DNA of 64,000 nucleotides from Gracilinema caldarium DSM 7334 (GCF_000219725.1 NC_015732.1:1364001-1428000), one strand, 5' to 3'; shown: positions 8,579 to 18,796, counted from the stretch's first letter. Numbers and translations: made by a program. The notes: a model not told the origin generated them from the sequence alone.

Positions 8579-8618
8579 GCATGCATCCAAAGTCAGTAGT
8601 ACACTTTTGGATGTATGC
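8579..8618 (+). promoter_or_regulatory. Hairpin covering the start codon of the PIN-PhoH gene
   Basis: Left arm 8579-8593 and right arm 8603-8618 pair over 15 positions with one G-U and one bulged base; the loop is 9 bases. The right arm contains the weak ribosome site (TTTGGAT) and the ATG at 8615. No U-run follows, so it is not a terminator. It could hold translation down unless melted or bound. Confidence 0.55.
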
Positions 8619-9889
8619 TTAAGTCTAATAAACTGTTTGTTATTGACACCAATGTCTTCATCCATAATCCTGAAGCGGTGCTCTCCTTTCGGGATTCTGA
8701 GATCGCTATACCCCTCGTCGTTCTTGAGGAATTAGACAAATTAAAAACCTATCAAGACCATCGTGGCAGAAATGCCCGTGAGGCTATTCGATTTTTTAAT
8801 AATTTGATTAAAGGAGGAGATGTTCGCAGCGGGGTAAAACTCGAAAATGGTTCCATTTTGCGGGTCATTTTTGGCGGTATTGGAGAACCCCCTGCAGATT
8901 TGCCCCTTGATCGCAACGATAATGTAATTATCCTGCAGGCAGCATCCTTGTTGCAAAGCGGTCGACCGGTATTTTTTGTTTCTAAGGATATCAATGCACG
9001 GGTAAAAGCAGCAGTCCTTGGTCTTAAAGCGGTAGATTACGAAAAACAGAAGGTGAACGCTGCGGAGTTGTATTCTGGAATACGGGAAAATCTCTCCAGT
9101 TCTCAATTCAATGAAATTTGTGACAAATTGTACACCAATGAGTATCTTTATACCCCAGGATCTGATCCTGAGCAGGATTTTTTAGGCCGTTGGGATAAGA
9201 AAAATGGTGTCCTTCAGCCGGTTCCACAGGAACGGAAACATTGTTTTGGTATTAAAGCAAGAAATGAACGCCAATGGGCAGCCCTTGATTTATTGCTCAA
9301 CCCTGAAATACCCTGCGTTACCCTTATTGGCAGAGCTGGGACTGGTAAAACGCTGTTGGCTATAGCGGCAGGCTTACATCTTGTAATAGAAGAAAAGAAA
9401 TATGAACGCATTTTAGTGTCCCGGCCAATTGTTCCCTTAGGTAAAGACATAGGGTATTTACCCGGCGAAAAGGCTGCAAAATTGGCCACATGGATGGAAC
9501 CCATTTTCGATAATCTGGAATACCTGCTGTCTATCAATAAACGGCCCAATCTGAAGAATGTGGACCAGATTTTTAAGGAAAAATACATGGAAGTAGAGGC
9601 GGTTACCTATATTCGTGGACGTTCCCTGCCATCACAGTTTATTGTTATTGATGAAGCACAAAATTTAACGCCCCATGAAATAAAAACCATCGTTTCCAGG
9701 GCGGGGGCAAATTCTAAGGTGGTACTCACCGGAGACCCAGAACAGATTGATAATATGTACCTGGATGCCAATTCAAACGGTCTTTCATACCTGGTTGAAG
9801 CCTTTAAGGGAGAGCCCCTCTTTGGTCATATAACCTTGCAGAAAACTGAGCGGAGTGAGCTGGCTGAACTAGCTGCACGATTGTTATAA
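8615..9889 (+). CDS. PIN domain-PhoH ATPase fusion
   Basis: 424 residues. N-terminal PIN nuclease domain begins KLFVIDTNVFIHNPEAV, with acidic residues also at EELDKL and DRNDN (Asp in the metal-site positions). The C-terminal PhoH-like ATPase has Walker A GRAGTGKTLLA (near residue 240) and Walker B IVIDEAQNLTPHE. Proteins of this layout (PhoH2, YlaK-like) are reported as RNA helicase/ribonucleases in other bacteria, often toxin-antitoxin linked. Here no antitoxin-like partner is recognisable, although the 42-residue peptide lies upstream. The start codon is inside a hairpin. A second, PIN-less PhoH is at 18793. Confidence 0.88.
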   Translation: MLKSNKLFVIDTNVFIHNPEAVLSFRDSEIAIPLVVLEELDKLKTYQDHRGRNAREAIRFFNNLIKGGDVRSGVKLENGSILRVIFGGIGEPPADLPLDRNDNVIILQAASLLQSGRPVFFVSKDINARVKAAVLGLKAVDYEKQKVNAAELYSGIRENLSSSQFNEICDKLYTNEYLYTPGSDPEQDFLGRWDKKNGVLQPVPQERKHCFGIKARNERQWAALDLLLNPEIPCVTLIGRAGTGKTLLAIAAGLHLVIEEKKYERILVSRPIVPLGKDIGYLPGEKAAKLATWMEPIFDNLEYLLSINKRPNLKNVDQIFKEKYMEVEAVTYIRGRSLPSQFIVIDEAQNLTPHEIKTIVSRAGANSKVVLTGDPEQIDNMYLDANSNGLSYLVEAFKGEPLFGHITLQKTERSELAELAARLL

Positions 9890-9905
9890 TGTAACAGGAT
9901 ACCCT

Positions 9906-10088
9906 ATGATAAACAGGAGTTTTCAAGAGCTTATAGATGGATCTTTTCAGAGCTTACAGGCAATGGAAGCGCGAAAAAAGGTGCAATATATTATGGTTTA
10001 TCAACAGAAACTACAACAATTAGAAGAAGAATTAGATCAATTTATCGAAGAGGCTCAACTCACCACAGAACTTCGGAATAAAGGATAG
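9906..10088 (+). CDS. Small helical protein, unknown
   Basis: 60 residues, ATG 9906, with AGGA 10 bases upstream. The sequence is polar and helical; the second half (QQKLQQLEEELDQFIEEAQL) has heptad-like spacing of Leu and Ile, suggesting a short coiled coil that might dimerise. No signal peptide, no cysteine. It lies 16 bases behind the PIN-PhoH gene and 4 bases before the next gene, so it belongs to one transcript with both. No function can be assigned. Confidence 0.6.
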   Translation: MINRSFQELIDGSFQSLQAMEARKKVQYIMVYQQKLQQLEEELDQFIEEAQLTTELRNKG

Positions 10089-10092
10089 AACA

Positions 10093-12402
10093 ATGAACCA
10101 TTATCGAAAAATAGCAACCATTATTACGATTATAAGTATTTTCCTCAAAAGTGCGCTTTTTGCAGAAGTACGTTTTGAAGGTCTTGATCTTTTTCCTGAT
10201 AGTCGATTGCTGTATACCGTACAAGTGTCGAATCCTGGTTCAATTCCTCATAGTGGGCTCTTCATTTCTGACCTTGAAAAAAATAAAACCAAGTTATTAA
10301 CTCTTTTTCCTGAAAAAATAGAACTTCTTGATGAAGGCCGAATCGTACAGGTACGCAATAGTTTTGGTGCTTTTAGATTCCCTATAAAAGGGGGCTTGCC
10401 TTCATCGGTTATGGGGTTTCCTACATTCCCTGAGGGAGCCCCTATTCAATCTGGGCGTATTGAGGCAATGTCTGCATCTTATGATGGGAAATGGGTCCTT
10501 TATGTGGAACCGATAAGTGCTGCTTATGGAAACCTGGTATTGATTGATGTAGGCACAGGCAAAAGGATACCCATTGCTACTCGTGTAGAGCGTCCAGGAC
10601 GCCAGTTCCCCGCGGTCTGGAGTAAAGATTCCCAGGTTCTTATTTATGTCAAAGAGGGCAAACTGTATTATTATGCCCTTTCATCGTTACAATCAGTCCC
10701 AGTGGACGAACAGTTTCGTTTAATCGGCAATGGCCAGATACATTCAGTCTATTGGGGACCACAAGGTGACTTTTTTTATATCAATGGAAGGACTATATAT
10801 AAGGTTCGCAGTTCAGAGCTTTTTGCCCGGTCTCTCTATGCGAATTTTTTAGAGATTGGCCAGGTTGCTGGTATATTGCCCTTTACATATGAGCCTGCCT
10901 TTGATCGTTTTTGGATACATCCAGCATCAAAGGCGATACTTGTTTCCAAGGCAGGTCAAATACTCTTCTTTTTCCCTCTTACAACCCAAGGTAACCAGAC
11001 TTCCAATACCTTCGAACAAAGTTCCATATATCCTTATCTTACGTTGCCTGTTCTGTGTTCGGATATACGTGTATTATGGTCATCTAGCGGTGTAATCACC
11101 CTATGGGGACTTCGATCTGACAACGGCGCACTTGCTTTTTCCTACCGGCTCGATGCTTCCCAAGACACAGGCCCTTATAGCTTTGTGCCGATAAAACTAC
11201 CAGCCATTTCTGAGGCTCTCCTATCTCCCGATGGAACAAAGGCGGTGCTTTGGGGTGAAGGGGGGTGTTATATCTATACCTATTTAGATTGGAAGGCGGT
11301 AACCACGGTCAGTAAAAATCCTACCTTAAGTGTCCAGTGGATTACAAATGATGAAGTAATTGTTGGAGATCATCAATTTATTTACAAATTGAAACAACCG
11401 GATAACCGTACGATACTTAATCTTTCAAAAGCCGATTCTTATGCTTTTGAAACTGCTACAGGATTAATCGTGACTAAAGTCAATGAGGTCTGGTTCAGCA
11501 CCGATGGTACTTCACCATGGTCGTTGCGTACCGATAAAGTTAGCCTCCGGACACCAATGTTGAGTTCTGATCGATTTAGGGTGTATCTAGAACCCCAGGG
11601 TGGTGGGCTCTATACAAATATTCCCATGGTGCGTTCTCTTGCTGCACTAACTACGCAACCGCTTATCCTTGTAGATGGGACACAATACGAATCCATCAGT
11701 GAGGTCCCTGGTAAGGATACTAGTACTTCTTTTAGTAATGTGTTTAATAATGGAAAGCGATATGGTACGAGAACACTCTCAATTACCTTTGATGTGATGG
11801 ATAGTTTTGAAGGGCTTACTACGGTGCTCGATATTCTCAAACAGTATAATATACGGGCTACCTTTTTTGTAAATGGTGAATTTATTCGCCGCTATGGTGA
11901 TATGGCTCGGCTTCTCAGCACCTCTGGCCACGAAATCGCTTCGCTTTTTTACGCACCTATCGATTTGTCAGATACGCGGTATCGTGTAGATACTCATTTT
12001 ATTAAACGGGGTCTTGCACGAAACGAAGATGAATATCTCAATGCAACTGGAAAGGAATTATCATCCTTCTGGCATGCACCTTATTATATCATTTCACCCG
12101 AAATTGTTTCCGCCGCCAGTTCTGCAGGATACAAAACAATAGGTCGTGATCTTGATCCCTTTGATTGGGTTGGCAAATCGGATATGCGCAGAAGCTATGT
12201 ACCTTATCTTACCGCTTCGGACATTGTCGATCAGATTATGCAAAAGAAACGGCCCGGTTCTATCATCCCCATACGGATTGGAGCAAATGAAAACACTCGA
12301 ACAGATTACCTGTTCAACCGATTAGATGTGCTCCTCGATGCCTTGTTACGAGCTGGATATGAAATTGTACCGGTAAGTACCTTACTAGAACAAGCTAAAT
12401 AA
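10093..12402 (+). CDS. Exported beta-propeller protein with degenerate NodB-like C-terminal domain
   Basis: 769 residues, ATG with AAAGGA upstream. A signal peptide (about 1-24, ending LFA) is followed by about 500 residues with TolB-like blade patterns (repeated SxDGxxxLY-type strands) and, from about residue 560, a polysaccharide-deacetylase (NodB) fold: SITFDVMD, RATFFVNGEF, SGHEIASLF, WHAPYY, DPFDW. In active enzymes these read TFDDG, H-x3-H and R-x-PY. Here the second Asp of motif 1, the second His of motif 2 and the Arg of motif 3 are missing, so catalysis is doubtful. It may bind glycans in the periplasm. Last gene before the terminator at 12434. Confidence 0.75.
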   Translation: MNHYRKIATIITIISIFLKSALFAEVRFEGLDLFPDSRLLYTVQVSNPGSIPHSGLFISDLEKNKTKLLTLFPEKIELLDEGRIVQVRNSFGAFRFPIKGGLPSSVMGFPTFPEGAPIQSGRIEAMSASYDGKWVLYVEPISAAYGNLVLIDVGTGKRIPIATRVERPGRQFPAVWSKDSQVLIYVKEGKLYYYALSSLQSVPVDEQFRLIGNGQIHSVYWGPQGDFFYINGRTIYKVRSSELFARSLYANFLEIGQVAGILPFTYEPAFDRFWIHPASKAILVSKAGQILFFFPLTTQGNQTSNTFEQSSIYPYLTLPVLCSDIRVLWSSSGVITLWGLRSDNGALAFSYRLDASQDTGPYSFVPIKLPAISEALLSPDGTKAVLWGEGGCYIYTYLDWKAVTTVSKNPTLSVQWITNDEVIVGDHQFIYKLKQPDNRTILNLSKADSYAFETATGLIVTKVNEVWFSTDGTSPWSLRTDKVSLRTPMLSSDRFRVYLEPQGGGLYTNIPMVRSLAALTTQPLILVDGTQYESISEVPGKDTSTSFSNVFNNGKRYGTRTLSITFDVMDSFEGLTTVLDILKQYNIRATFFVNGEFIRRYGDMARLLSTSGHEIASLFYAPIDLSDTRYRVDTHFIKRGLARNEDEYLNATGKELSSFWHAPYYIISPEIVSAASSAGYKTIGRDLDPFDWVGKSDMRRSYVPYLTASDIVDQIMQKKRPGSIIPIRIGANENTRTDYLFNRLDVLLDALLRAGYEIVPVSTLLEQAK

Positions 12403-12433
12403 AAGGATCCCAAGCATACTAGTGCAACATAAC

Positions 12434-12465
12434 AAAAAAAGCCGCCTGAAGAAGGCGGCTTTTTG
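12434..12465. terminator. Bidirectional intrinsic terminator
   Basis: GCCGCCT / AGGCGGC stem (12441-12459) flanked by A-run and T-run, so it can end transcription from both sides: the 7250-12402 plus-strand run and the tRNA-Val gene on the minus strand, whose 3' end is 2 bases away. Confidence 0.85.
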
Positions 12466-12466
12466 T

Positions 12467-12540
12467 TGGGCGCTGAGAGACTCGAACTCCCGACATCCTC
12501 GGTGTAAGCGAGGCGCTCTAGCCAACTGAGCTAAGCGCCC
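12467..12540 (-). tRNA. tRNA-Val (anticodon UAC)
   Basis: Minus-strand cloverleaf of 74 bases: acceptor GGGCGCT/AGCGCCC, D arm GCTC/GAGC, anticodon stem CCTCG/CGAGG with loop CTTACAC (anticodon TAC), T arm GGGAG/CTCTC with TTCGAGT loop. Discriminator base is A. The CCA end is not encoded; the next bases are ACA, so CCA must be added by the nucleotidyltransferase. Confidence 0.95.
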
Positions 12541-12549
12541 GATGGCGAG

Positions 12550-12579
12550 ACCTTACCATACAACGCGAATAAAAGTCAA
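12550..12579 (-). promoter_or_regulatory. tRNA-Val promoter
   Basis: On the minus strand TTGACT (12579-12574), 18-base spacer ending TGG, and TAAGGT (12555-12550), an extended -10 form. RNA would start a few bases before the mature 5' end at 12540. Confidence 0.55.
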
Positions 12580-12624
12580 GGGCCCATGGGATATCAAGAT
12601 GATTTTTTGTCATGAATATGGGGC

Positions 12625-12653
12625 TTGTTAGGCTTGAGAAGTCCATGTATGCT
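12625..12653 (+). promoter_or_regulatory. Candidate uvrA promoter, near-leaderless
   Basis: TTGTTA at 12625-12630, 17-base spacer, TATGCT at 12648-12653. Predicted RNA start 12660, three bases before ATG 12663. Both hexamers match consensus at four of six positions. Confidence 0.35.
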
Positions 12654-12662
12654 AAGCCTGTT

Positions 12663-15497
12663 ATGGATAAATTGATCATAAAGGGTGCCAGGGAGCATAA
12701 TCTTAAAAATATCGATTTAGAACTACCCCGGGATAAACTTATTGTTATTTCCGGTCTTTCTGGATCCGGTAAAAGTTCATTAGCCTTTGATACCATCTTT
12801 GCAGAAGGTCAACGCCGTTATGTTGAAAGTCTCTCTGCCTATGCACGGCAATTTCTTGGTCGCATGGATAAGCCCGATCTTGATTATATTGAAGGACTCT
12901 CACCGGCAATTTCGATTGAACAAAAAACGACCCATAGAAATCCCCGTTCTACGGTAGGAACCGTAACAGAGATATACGATTATTATCGGCTGCTCTATGC
13001 ACGGATTGGTATTCCCCATTGCCCTTCCTGTGGTAGAGAAATAAAGGAACAATCGGTGGACCAAATGGTCGATACTATCATGGCTTTTTCAGAGAGGACA
13101 CGGGTTCAGATTTTGGCTCCGGTTATCAGAGGTAAAAAAGGTGAGCACCAGAAGATTATAGAGGATGCCCGGAAAGCGGGCTTTGTCCGGGCAAGAATTG
13201 ATGGACTGTTAGTGAATTTGGAAGATGACATCAAGCTGGATAAACAAAAAAAACACACCATAGAAATTGTGGTTGACCGTCTTGTTATTGGTCCTGAGAT
13301 TCGGTCCCGTCTTGCTGAATCGGTAGAAACTGCCCTGGATTTGGCAGAGGGAATCATGCAGGTATTACGATCTAACGGACAGGAAGAGGATGAACTCTTT
13401 TTTAGCAGGCAAAGTGCCTGCCCTGAGTGTGGTATCTCAATCCCTGAACTGCAACCGCGGTTGTTTTCTTTTAATAATCCCTTCGGAGCCTGTCCTGCCT
13501 GTACCGGGCTCGGCATCAAGATGGAATTTGATCCGGATCTGATCATCCCCGATAAAAGCCTTTCTTTTAATGAAGGGGGGTGCATTCCCTATAATCCTGA
13601 ATCAGCCTGGAACCGAAGCCGTTTTGAAAGTCTCGCCAAACATCTGCATTTCAGTCTGGATACACCTTTTGCTGAACTTCCAAAAAAAGTGATGGATGCC
13701 ATTCTGTATGGAACCGATGAAGCCATCGACGTAGTTTATGAGAACCGGGAAAGGACCGGTAAATTTGAGTATAAATCCCGCTTTCCTGGGATCCTCGAAG
13801 ACCTGAAACGTCGTTACCGTGAAAGCCAGAGCCAGGGAATTAAGGACTGGCTTGAAAAATTCATGAGTCAGAAGCCCTGTGAGGTATGTGGTGGCCGCAG
13901 GCTAAAACCCGAAGCTCTGGCGGTTACGGTGGGTGGCAGGAATATCCATGAATTAAGCAGTCTGTCGGTAGCAGATTCTTTACAATTTTTTGAAACGATT
14001 CATTTTACCGATACAGAACGGACTATTGCAAAACAAATTCTGAAGGAAATAACTGCCCGCCTGGGATTTATGAAAAATGTAGGGCTTGACTACCTTACGC
14101 TGGAACGGAAAGCTGCTACCCTTTCGGGAGGTGAAGCTCAACGAATACGGCTTGCCACCCAGATCGGTTCAAGTCTGGTGGGCGTGCTTTATATTCTGGA
14201 TGAACCATCTATAGGACTGCACCAGCGGGATAACCAGCGGCTTATTGATACACTATTATATCTCAGAGATATAGGTAATACGCTGATTGTTGTTGAACAT
14301 GATGAACAGACCCTGAGAACCGCCGACTATATCGTTGATCTTGGCCCGGGGGCAGGAGTTCATGGTGGCAGGGTGATTGCCCAGGGAACACCCCAGGAAG
14401 TAATGGCTGTCCCTGAAAGTCTTACCGGCCAGTATCTATCTGGGGCCCTCTTTATGGAAATTCCCAAGAAACGGCGAAAAGGGAACGGAAACTATATACG
14501 GTTAAAAAATGCCACGGAACATAACCTTAAGGGCATCGATATCAGTATTCCCTTAGGGGCATTTACCTGTATTACCGGTGTATCTGGTTCAGGGAAATCT
14601 ACCCTTTTATCTGATGTGCTGTTTCCTGCAATTTCCAATCGGGTAAGTAACACAAGCTATCCCGAAGGAGCATATGAAGCAATAGAAGGAGTGGAATATA
14701 TCGATAAGGTCATCAACATTGACCAGAGCCCTATCGGCAGAACACCCCGTTCGAATCCGGCTACCTATGTGGGAGTATTTTCTGGTATACGGGATCTTTT
14801 TGCGAGTTTACCGGAAGCAAAATCTCGGGGTTATAAACCGGGGAGATTTTCCTTTAACGTGAAAGGTGGTCGATGTGAACATTGTCAGGGAGATGGCACC
14901 ATAAAAATAGAGATGAATTTTCTTCCTGATGTCTATATCACCTGTGATGTCTGCCATGGAAAACGTTTTAATAAAGAAACCCTGGAGGTTCGTTACAAGG
15001 GCAAAAATATAGCTGAAGTACTGGATATGACTATAGAAGAAGCGGCTGAGTTTTTTGCCTTTATCCCCCATATAGAGCGTAAACTGGACACCCTGCTCTC
15101 TGTAGGGTTGGGGTATATTAAACTTGGGCAGTCTGCACTTACCCTTTCTGGTGGTGAGGCTCAGCGGGTTAAACTTGCTCTTGAGCTTTCAAAGCGTTCT
15201 ACTGGGAAAACACTCTATATACTCGATGAGCCTACTACGGGCCTTCATTTCGCCGATGTAAAACAACTTATGGAGGTTATACAGCGGCTTGTGGATGGCG
15301 GAAATACGGTTATCATGATTGAGCACAATCTGGATGTCATTTTACAGGCTGACTATATTATTGACCTGGGTCCTGAAGGGGGGGACCGGGGTGGATCAAT
15401 CGTTACGACTGGTACCCCTGAAGAGGTGGCAGCCTGTGACAAATCCTATACTGGATATTATATCAGAGAACAGCTTGAACGGAGCTTGAATAACTGA
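12663..15497 (+). CDS. uvrA: Excinuclease ABC subunit A
   Basis: 944 residues from ATG 12663, the start that gives the usual UvrA beginning [19 protein letters not shown]; ATGs at 12612 and 12645 are in frame but add unrelated residues. Two ABC ATPase halves: Walker [16 protein letters not shown] and [15 protein letters not shown], signatures [12 protein letters not shown] and [12 protein letters not shown], Walker B ILDEPS and ILDEPT. Zinc-binding CPSC/C and CEHC-QGDG regions are present. It recognises bulky DNA damage and loads UvrB in nucleotide excision repair. No LexA-like box was noticed upstream. Its stop overlaps the next start (TGATG), the first of a series of coupled genes. Confidence 0.96.
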   Translation: MDKLIIKGAREHNLKNIDLELPRDKLIVISGLSGSGKSSLAFDTIFAEGQRRYVESLSAYARQFLGRMDKPDLDYIEGLSPAISIEQKTTHRNPRSTVGTVTEIYDYYRLLYARIGIPHCPSCGREIKEQSVDQMVDTIMAFSERTRVQILAPVIRGKKGEHQKIIEDARKAGFVRARIDGLLVNLEDDIKLDKQKKHTIEIVVDRLVIGPEIRSRLAESVETALDLAEGIMQVLRSNGQEEDELFFSRQSACPECGISIPELQPRLFSFNNPFGACPACTGLGIKMEFDPDLIIPDKSLSFNEGGCIPYNPESAWNRSRFESLAKHLHFSLDTPFAELPKKVMDAILYGTDEAIDVVYENRERTGKFEYKSRFPGILEDLKRRYRESQSQGIKDWLEKFMSQKPCEVCGGRRLKPEALAVTVGGRNIHELSSLSVADSLQFFETIHFTDTERTIAKQILKEITARLGFMKNVGLDYLTLERKAATLSGGEAQRIRLATQIGSSLVGVLYILDEPSIGLHQRDNQRLIDTLLYLRDIGNTLIVVEHDEQTLRTADYIVDLGPGAGVHGGRVIAQGTPQEVMAVPESLTGQYLSGALFMEIPKKRRKGNGNYIRLKNATEHNLKGIDISIPLGAFTCITGVSGSGKSTLLSDVLFPAISNRVSNTSYPEGAYEAIEGVEYIDKVINIDQSPIGRTPRSNPATYVGVFSGIRDLFASLPEAKSRGYKPGRFSFNVKGGRCEHCQGDGTIKIEMNFLPDVYITCDVCHGKRFNKETLEVRYKGKNIAEVLDMTIEEAAEFFAFIPHIERKLDTLLSVGLGYIKLGQSALTLSGGEAQRVKLALELSKRSTGKTLYILDEPTTGLHFADVKQLMEVIQRLVDGGNTVIMIEHNLDVILQADYIIDLGPEGGDRGGSIVTTGTPEEVAACDKSYTGYYIREQLERSLNN

Positions 15498-18400
15498 TGA
15501 GAATAGCCGGGATTATTACTCTTCTTGTAATCCTGATGTTAACTATTCCGGTTTTTGCACAATCAGGAGATGCTCAAGTAACAGAAAATGGGATTACAAC
15601 TTCCGTCGATGACCGCGAAGGTTTGCCTGATTATATAGAAATGGATATTCAAACTTCCAGACTTGATGAATTGGCTGACTGGTGTCGCCGTCTTGGTCTG
15701 TCTGATGCAGGAGATAGGAATGAATTATCGGATCGGCTCCGGACATATTATGGGATCACAGCATCGAACATTAGCTCAAATTTAAAAAACACCCGATCCA
15801 TAACTATAGAGTCCGCCCGGAGTACCGATTACTTTACCTTAGAAAAGGTAAATGAATCCTATGCTCGGCTTTCTGGGTCAGTGGTTATTACAGTAAAGGA
15901 TGATGAAAGTCTGCATCGCCTTAAGGCTGATGAGGTGCTTTTTAACCGAACAAGAAATATCTTGAATGCTCGAGGACATGTAGAATATACAAAAGAAAGC
16001 GGTGGTGTAAAAGAGTCTTTTAAAGGAGATTCAATAACCATTTCTCTGGATAATTGGGAAGGGGTTTTCCTGGGTGGAGCCTCTGAGCGTTCTTTCTCTG
16101 ATACGAGTACTACCTATCGTTTTGCTGGAGAAATTATTTCCCGAAATGAGGAAGAGGTAACCATATTAAAGAATGCAAAGATTACTAATGCTTCTCAGGA
16201 AGAAGATTATTGGTCTATTGCTGCAACAAAGCTATGGCTACTGCCTAGTTCTGACTGGGCGATGGCAAATGCAGTATTAAAAGTAGGAGAGCTACCACTT
16301 TTGTATATACCTTTTCTTTATCTTCCGGGAGATGAGTTGGTTTTTCATCCCGTATTAGGATATCGATCTAGAGAAGGTACTTTTGTTCAAACTACAACAT
16401 ATATCTTAGGACAACCAAAGGCTAGTAATTCGTCGGAGAATTCAATTACTAAAATTCTTGGATCCAGCGAGGATACCGAGCGAAAACGGGAAGGTCTTTT
16501 TCTGCGAAGTACTGGTAAACGCCTGATTAATGCGGATTCACCCAGTTTACGTTTGCTGTTTGATGTGTATGCAAATCTAGGTACCTATGCTGGGATTAAT
16601 GCTTCAATTCCTAAAAAAGGTGTTTTGGGGAAAACAGATATTTCTTTTGGATTCGGACTTACAAGGGATATCTATGAACCACAATCGAACTATTATACAC
16701 CTTTTAAAAATAATGATGGTGAAAGCAATTGGAATACATCAGATTTTTTTGGAAATACCATCCCATTAAGGTATCGTTTTAAAGGTTCTGGGTCTATTAA
16801 TACATCTCGTTTCTCATTGACCTGGGAATTCCCTATGTATTCTGATCCCTATGTAGATAGGGATTTTTTAAACAGAACGGAAAATGTAAGCTGGTTTCAG
16901 ATGATTAAGGAAAGTCTTACGAGAAATGAATCTACCAGTACTACAACGACATCTACCATTGGGTCTTATTTATGGAATGTAAAAGCAAATTTTCCTACCC
17001 CTTTATTTTCTGATAATTCTCAGCGTTCTACTTTATCAATACAATATTTATCATCAAGTTTATATTTTAAAACCCGTAGTGTTAGTAATTCCGAATCACC
17101 GCTAGAGGCATTGTTTTTTTATCCAGATCACTGGACTATTTATACAACAAGTCTTTCATTGAAAGGTGTCCTTTGGGGGACTGCTGATACAAAAGAAGGA
17201 TCAGATGTTTTAAAAGAAAAAGCTGAGAAATTGCCTACAGATTTACAAATCCCTAACTCATGGTCACCTTGGTATTCCGAGGATGATAAAAGCAAAACTG
17301 AACTAAAGTTACAAAATGAAGCAAACCAGGAGCCTCTTGCAAAAATTCAACCGCCGACTATTCAACAGAGTTTTGAAATGAGTAATAATCAATCATTAAA
17401 ACTGAACATTGACTATAGCTATAATCCTTCTTTTTCTACAGAACTCTTTTTTAGGTCTTCTGAACAACATTGGAAAACTAAAGATGATGTTCGTTGGGAT
17501 GATTATTCATCTATATTTACAAATTATAAAAGTGATGCAAGTTTGGGATTTTCACTCTCTGATTCGTTGGGATTTGTATCTACATCACTAAAACTTATAG
17601 ATCAAACAGCCTTTCAAACATATAATTATTTGAATGAAGAAGCTGAAGAATATGATACAGAAAGTGAAAAGCAAGAAGCACTCTTAAAAACATATACGGG
17701 TACTTATAATTATATTATTCCTGAATATAGTTTAAAATTAGCACCATTTGTTAAAAATGATGTTTGGAAAGATTCAAATTTTCAATACAATTTACGAGGT
17801 ACCTTATTAAAAACTGCCTTTAACGGTAATGTTGACACAGGATCATGGATAACAAAATTAGGTACATGGGATAAAAACTATGTTTCGCAAAACCAAATCA
17901 AAATGGATTTAGTAGCATTGACTGGAAATCAATCACAGAGTAGTAGCTTATCTTTAGAGCTACCACCTCAAGATAGTTTATTAAAAAGTTCTACTAATCT
18001 TAATATTGGTATAAGTCGGACTAGTATTTCGTTTTCTATCCTTAACCCTTTTGAAACGGCCGTATATAAGCCCGTAACAGCTTCAGAGGAGCTCAAAGTT
18101 CAAACAAATATAAGCCTTACTCAATCGTTGATATATGATCCAGAGATCAAGGATATTACCTATTGGAGTTCTGGAGCTATTGTAGGTCCTGTTTCAGCAA
18201 GTTATATTGCTAAAAGAAATTCCTCAACGGGAAATCTTGAACCCACAACCTTTTCATTAGTCTATATAGATTCATTTAAGAACGATGCTGTATGGAAAAA
18301 CAGAGTTGCTTATTCTTTTGATGTTAATAGCAGTTTGAATATGGATCTTCAATCCTATACTAATTCTGTATTTACTTTTTCTTTAGGTACTACCTGGAAA

Positions 18401-18796
18401 ATTGCCAAGTTCTTAGATGTAAGTTTTAGTTCTAAATCGCAGAATTCAGCGGTTTTTCGGTATGTGCAGAATTGGCCGATCTGGGAAAGCCATACTAAAA
18501 TGCCCGGCGAAGAGAATCCTCTTATTGATCTACTAAATTCTTTTCGCTTTGATAATAATGAATTAAGAAAACAGTCAGGATTTAAGCTTAAATCACTGAG
18601 TGTTAAGGCTGTTCATTATTTAGGTGATTGGAATGCCACGTTAGAAGTAAATCTGGCTCCGTATCTTAATACGGCAGTAGTTCCAATGCGTTATCAATTT
18701 AATACAACCGTTTCATTCTTAGTGCAATGGATACCTATTCCAGAATTTAAGACTGAGACCTATAGAGACTCGAAGAATGGCTTTATCTTTAAATGA
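15497..18796 (+). CDS. LptD/OstA-like outer-membrane protein
   Basis: 1099 residues. Signal peptide about 1-21 (ends PVFAQ). Residues about 90-230 look like the OstA/LptA jellyroll: YARLSGSVVITVKD, LKADEVLFNRTRNILNARGHV, FKGDSITISLDN. The rest is a long series of alternating aromatic and polar strands typical of a large beta-barrel. In proteobacteria LptD inserts lipopolysaccharide into the outer leaflet; treponemes carry a similar protein although they lack classic LPS, so the cargo is unknown. The 3' half is clearly more AT-rich than its neighbours. It overlaps uvrA by one base and phoH by four. Confidence 0.75.
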   Translation: MRIAGIITLLVILMLTIPVFAQSGDAQVTENGITTSVDDREGLPDYIEMDIQTSRLDELADWCRRLGLSDAGDRNELSDRLRTYYGITASNISSNLKNTRSITIESARSTDYFTLEKVNESYARLSGSVVITVKDDESLHRLKADEVLFNRTRNILNARGHVEYTKESGGVKESFKGDSITISLDNWEGVFLGGASERSFSDTSTTYRFAGEIISRNEEEVTILKNAKITNASQEEDYWSIAATKLWLLPSSDWAMANAVLKVGELPLLYIPFLYLPGDELVFHPVLGYRSREGTFVQTTTYILGQPKASNSSENSITKILGSSEDTERKREGLFLRSTGKRLINADSPSLRLLFDVYANLGTYAGINASIPKKGVLGKTDISFGFGLTRDIYEPQSNYYTPFKNNDGESNWNTSDFFGNTIPLRYRFKGSGSINTSRFSLTWEFPMYSDPYVDRDFLNRTENVSWFQMIKESLTRNESTSTTTTSTIGSYLWNVKANFPTPLFSDNSQRSTLSIQYLSSSLYFKTRSVSNSESPLEALFFYPDHWTIYTTSLSLKGVLWGTADTKEGSDVLKEKAEKLPTDLQIPNSWSPWYSEDDKSKTELKLQNEANQEPLAKIQPPTIQQSFEMSNNQSLKLNIDYSYNPSFSTELFFRSSEQHWKTKDDVRWDDYSSIFTNYKSDASLGFSLSDSLGFVSTSLKLIDQTAFQTYNYLNEEAEEYDTESEKQEALLKTYTGTYNYIIPEYSLKLAPFVKNDVWKDSNFQYNLRGTLLKTAFNGNVDTGSWITKLGTWDKNYVSQNQIKMDLVALTGNQSQSSSLSLELPPQDSLLKSSTNLNIGISRTSISFSILNPFETAVYKPVTASEELKVQTNISLTQSLIYDPEIKDITYWSSGAIVGPVSASYIAKRNSSTGNLEPTTFSLVYIDSFKNDAVWKNRVAYSFDVNSSLNMDLQSYTNSVFTFSLGTTWKIAKFLDVSFSSKSQNSAVFRYVQNWPIWESHTKMPGEENPLIDLLNSFRFDNNELRKQSGFKLKSLSVKAVHYLGDWNATLEVNLAPYLNTAVVPMRYQFNTTVSFLVQWIPIPEFKTETYRDSKNGFIFK

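Noticed and set aside
12612-12662. Longer uvrA start at ATG 12612
   Set aside because: The added 17 residues do not resemble UvrA, and the canonical start MDKLIIKG falls at 12663.
13106-13585. 159-codon minus-strand reading frame inside uvrA
   Set aside because: It lies wholly antisense to a conserved gene, has no ribosome site and no recognisable protein features.
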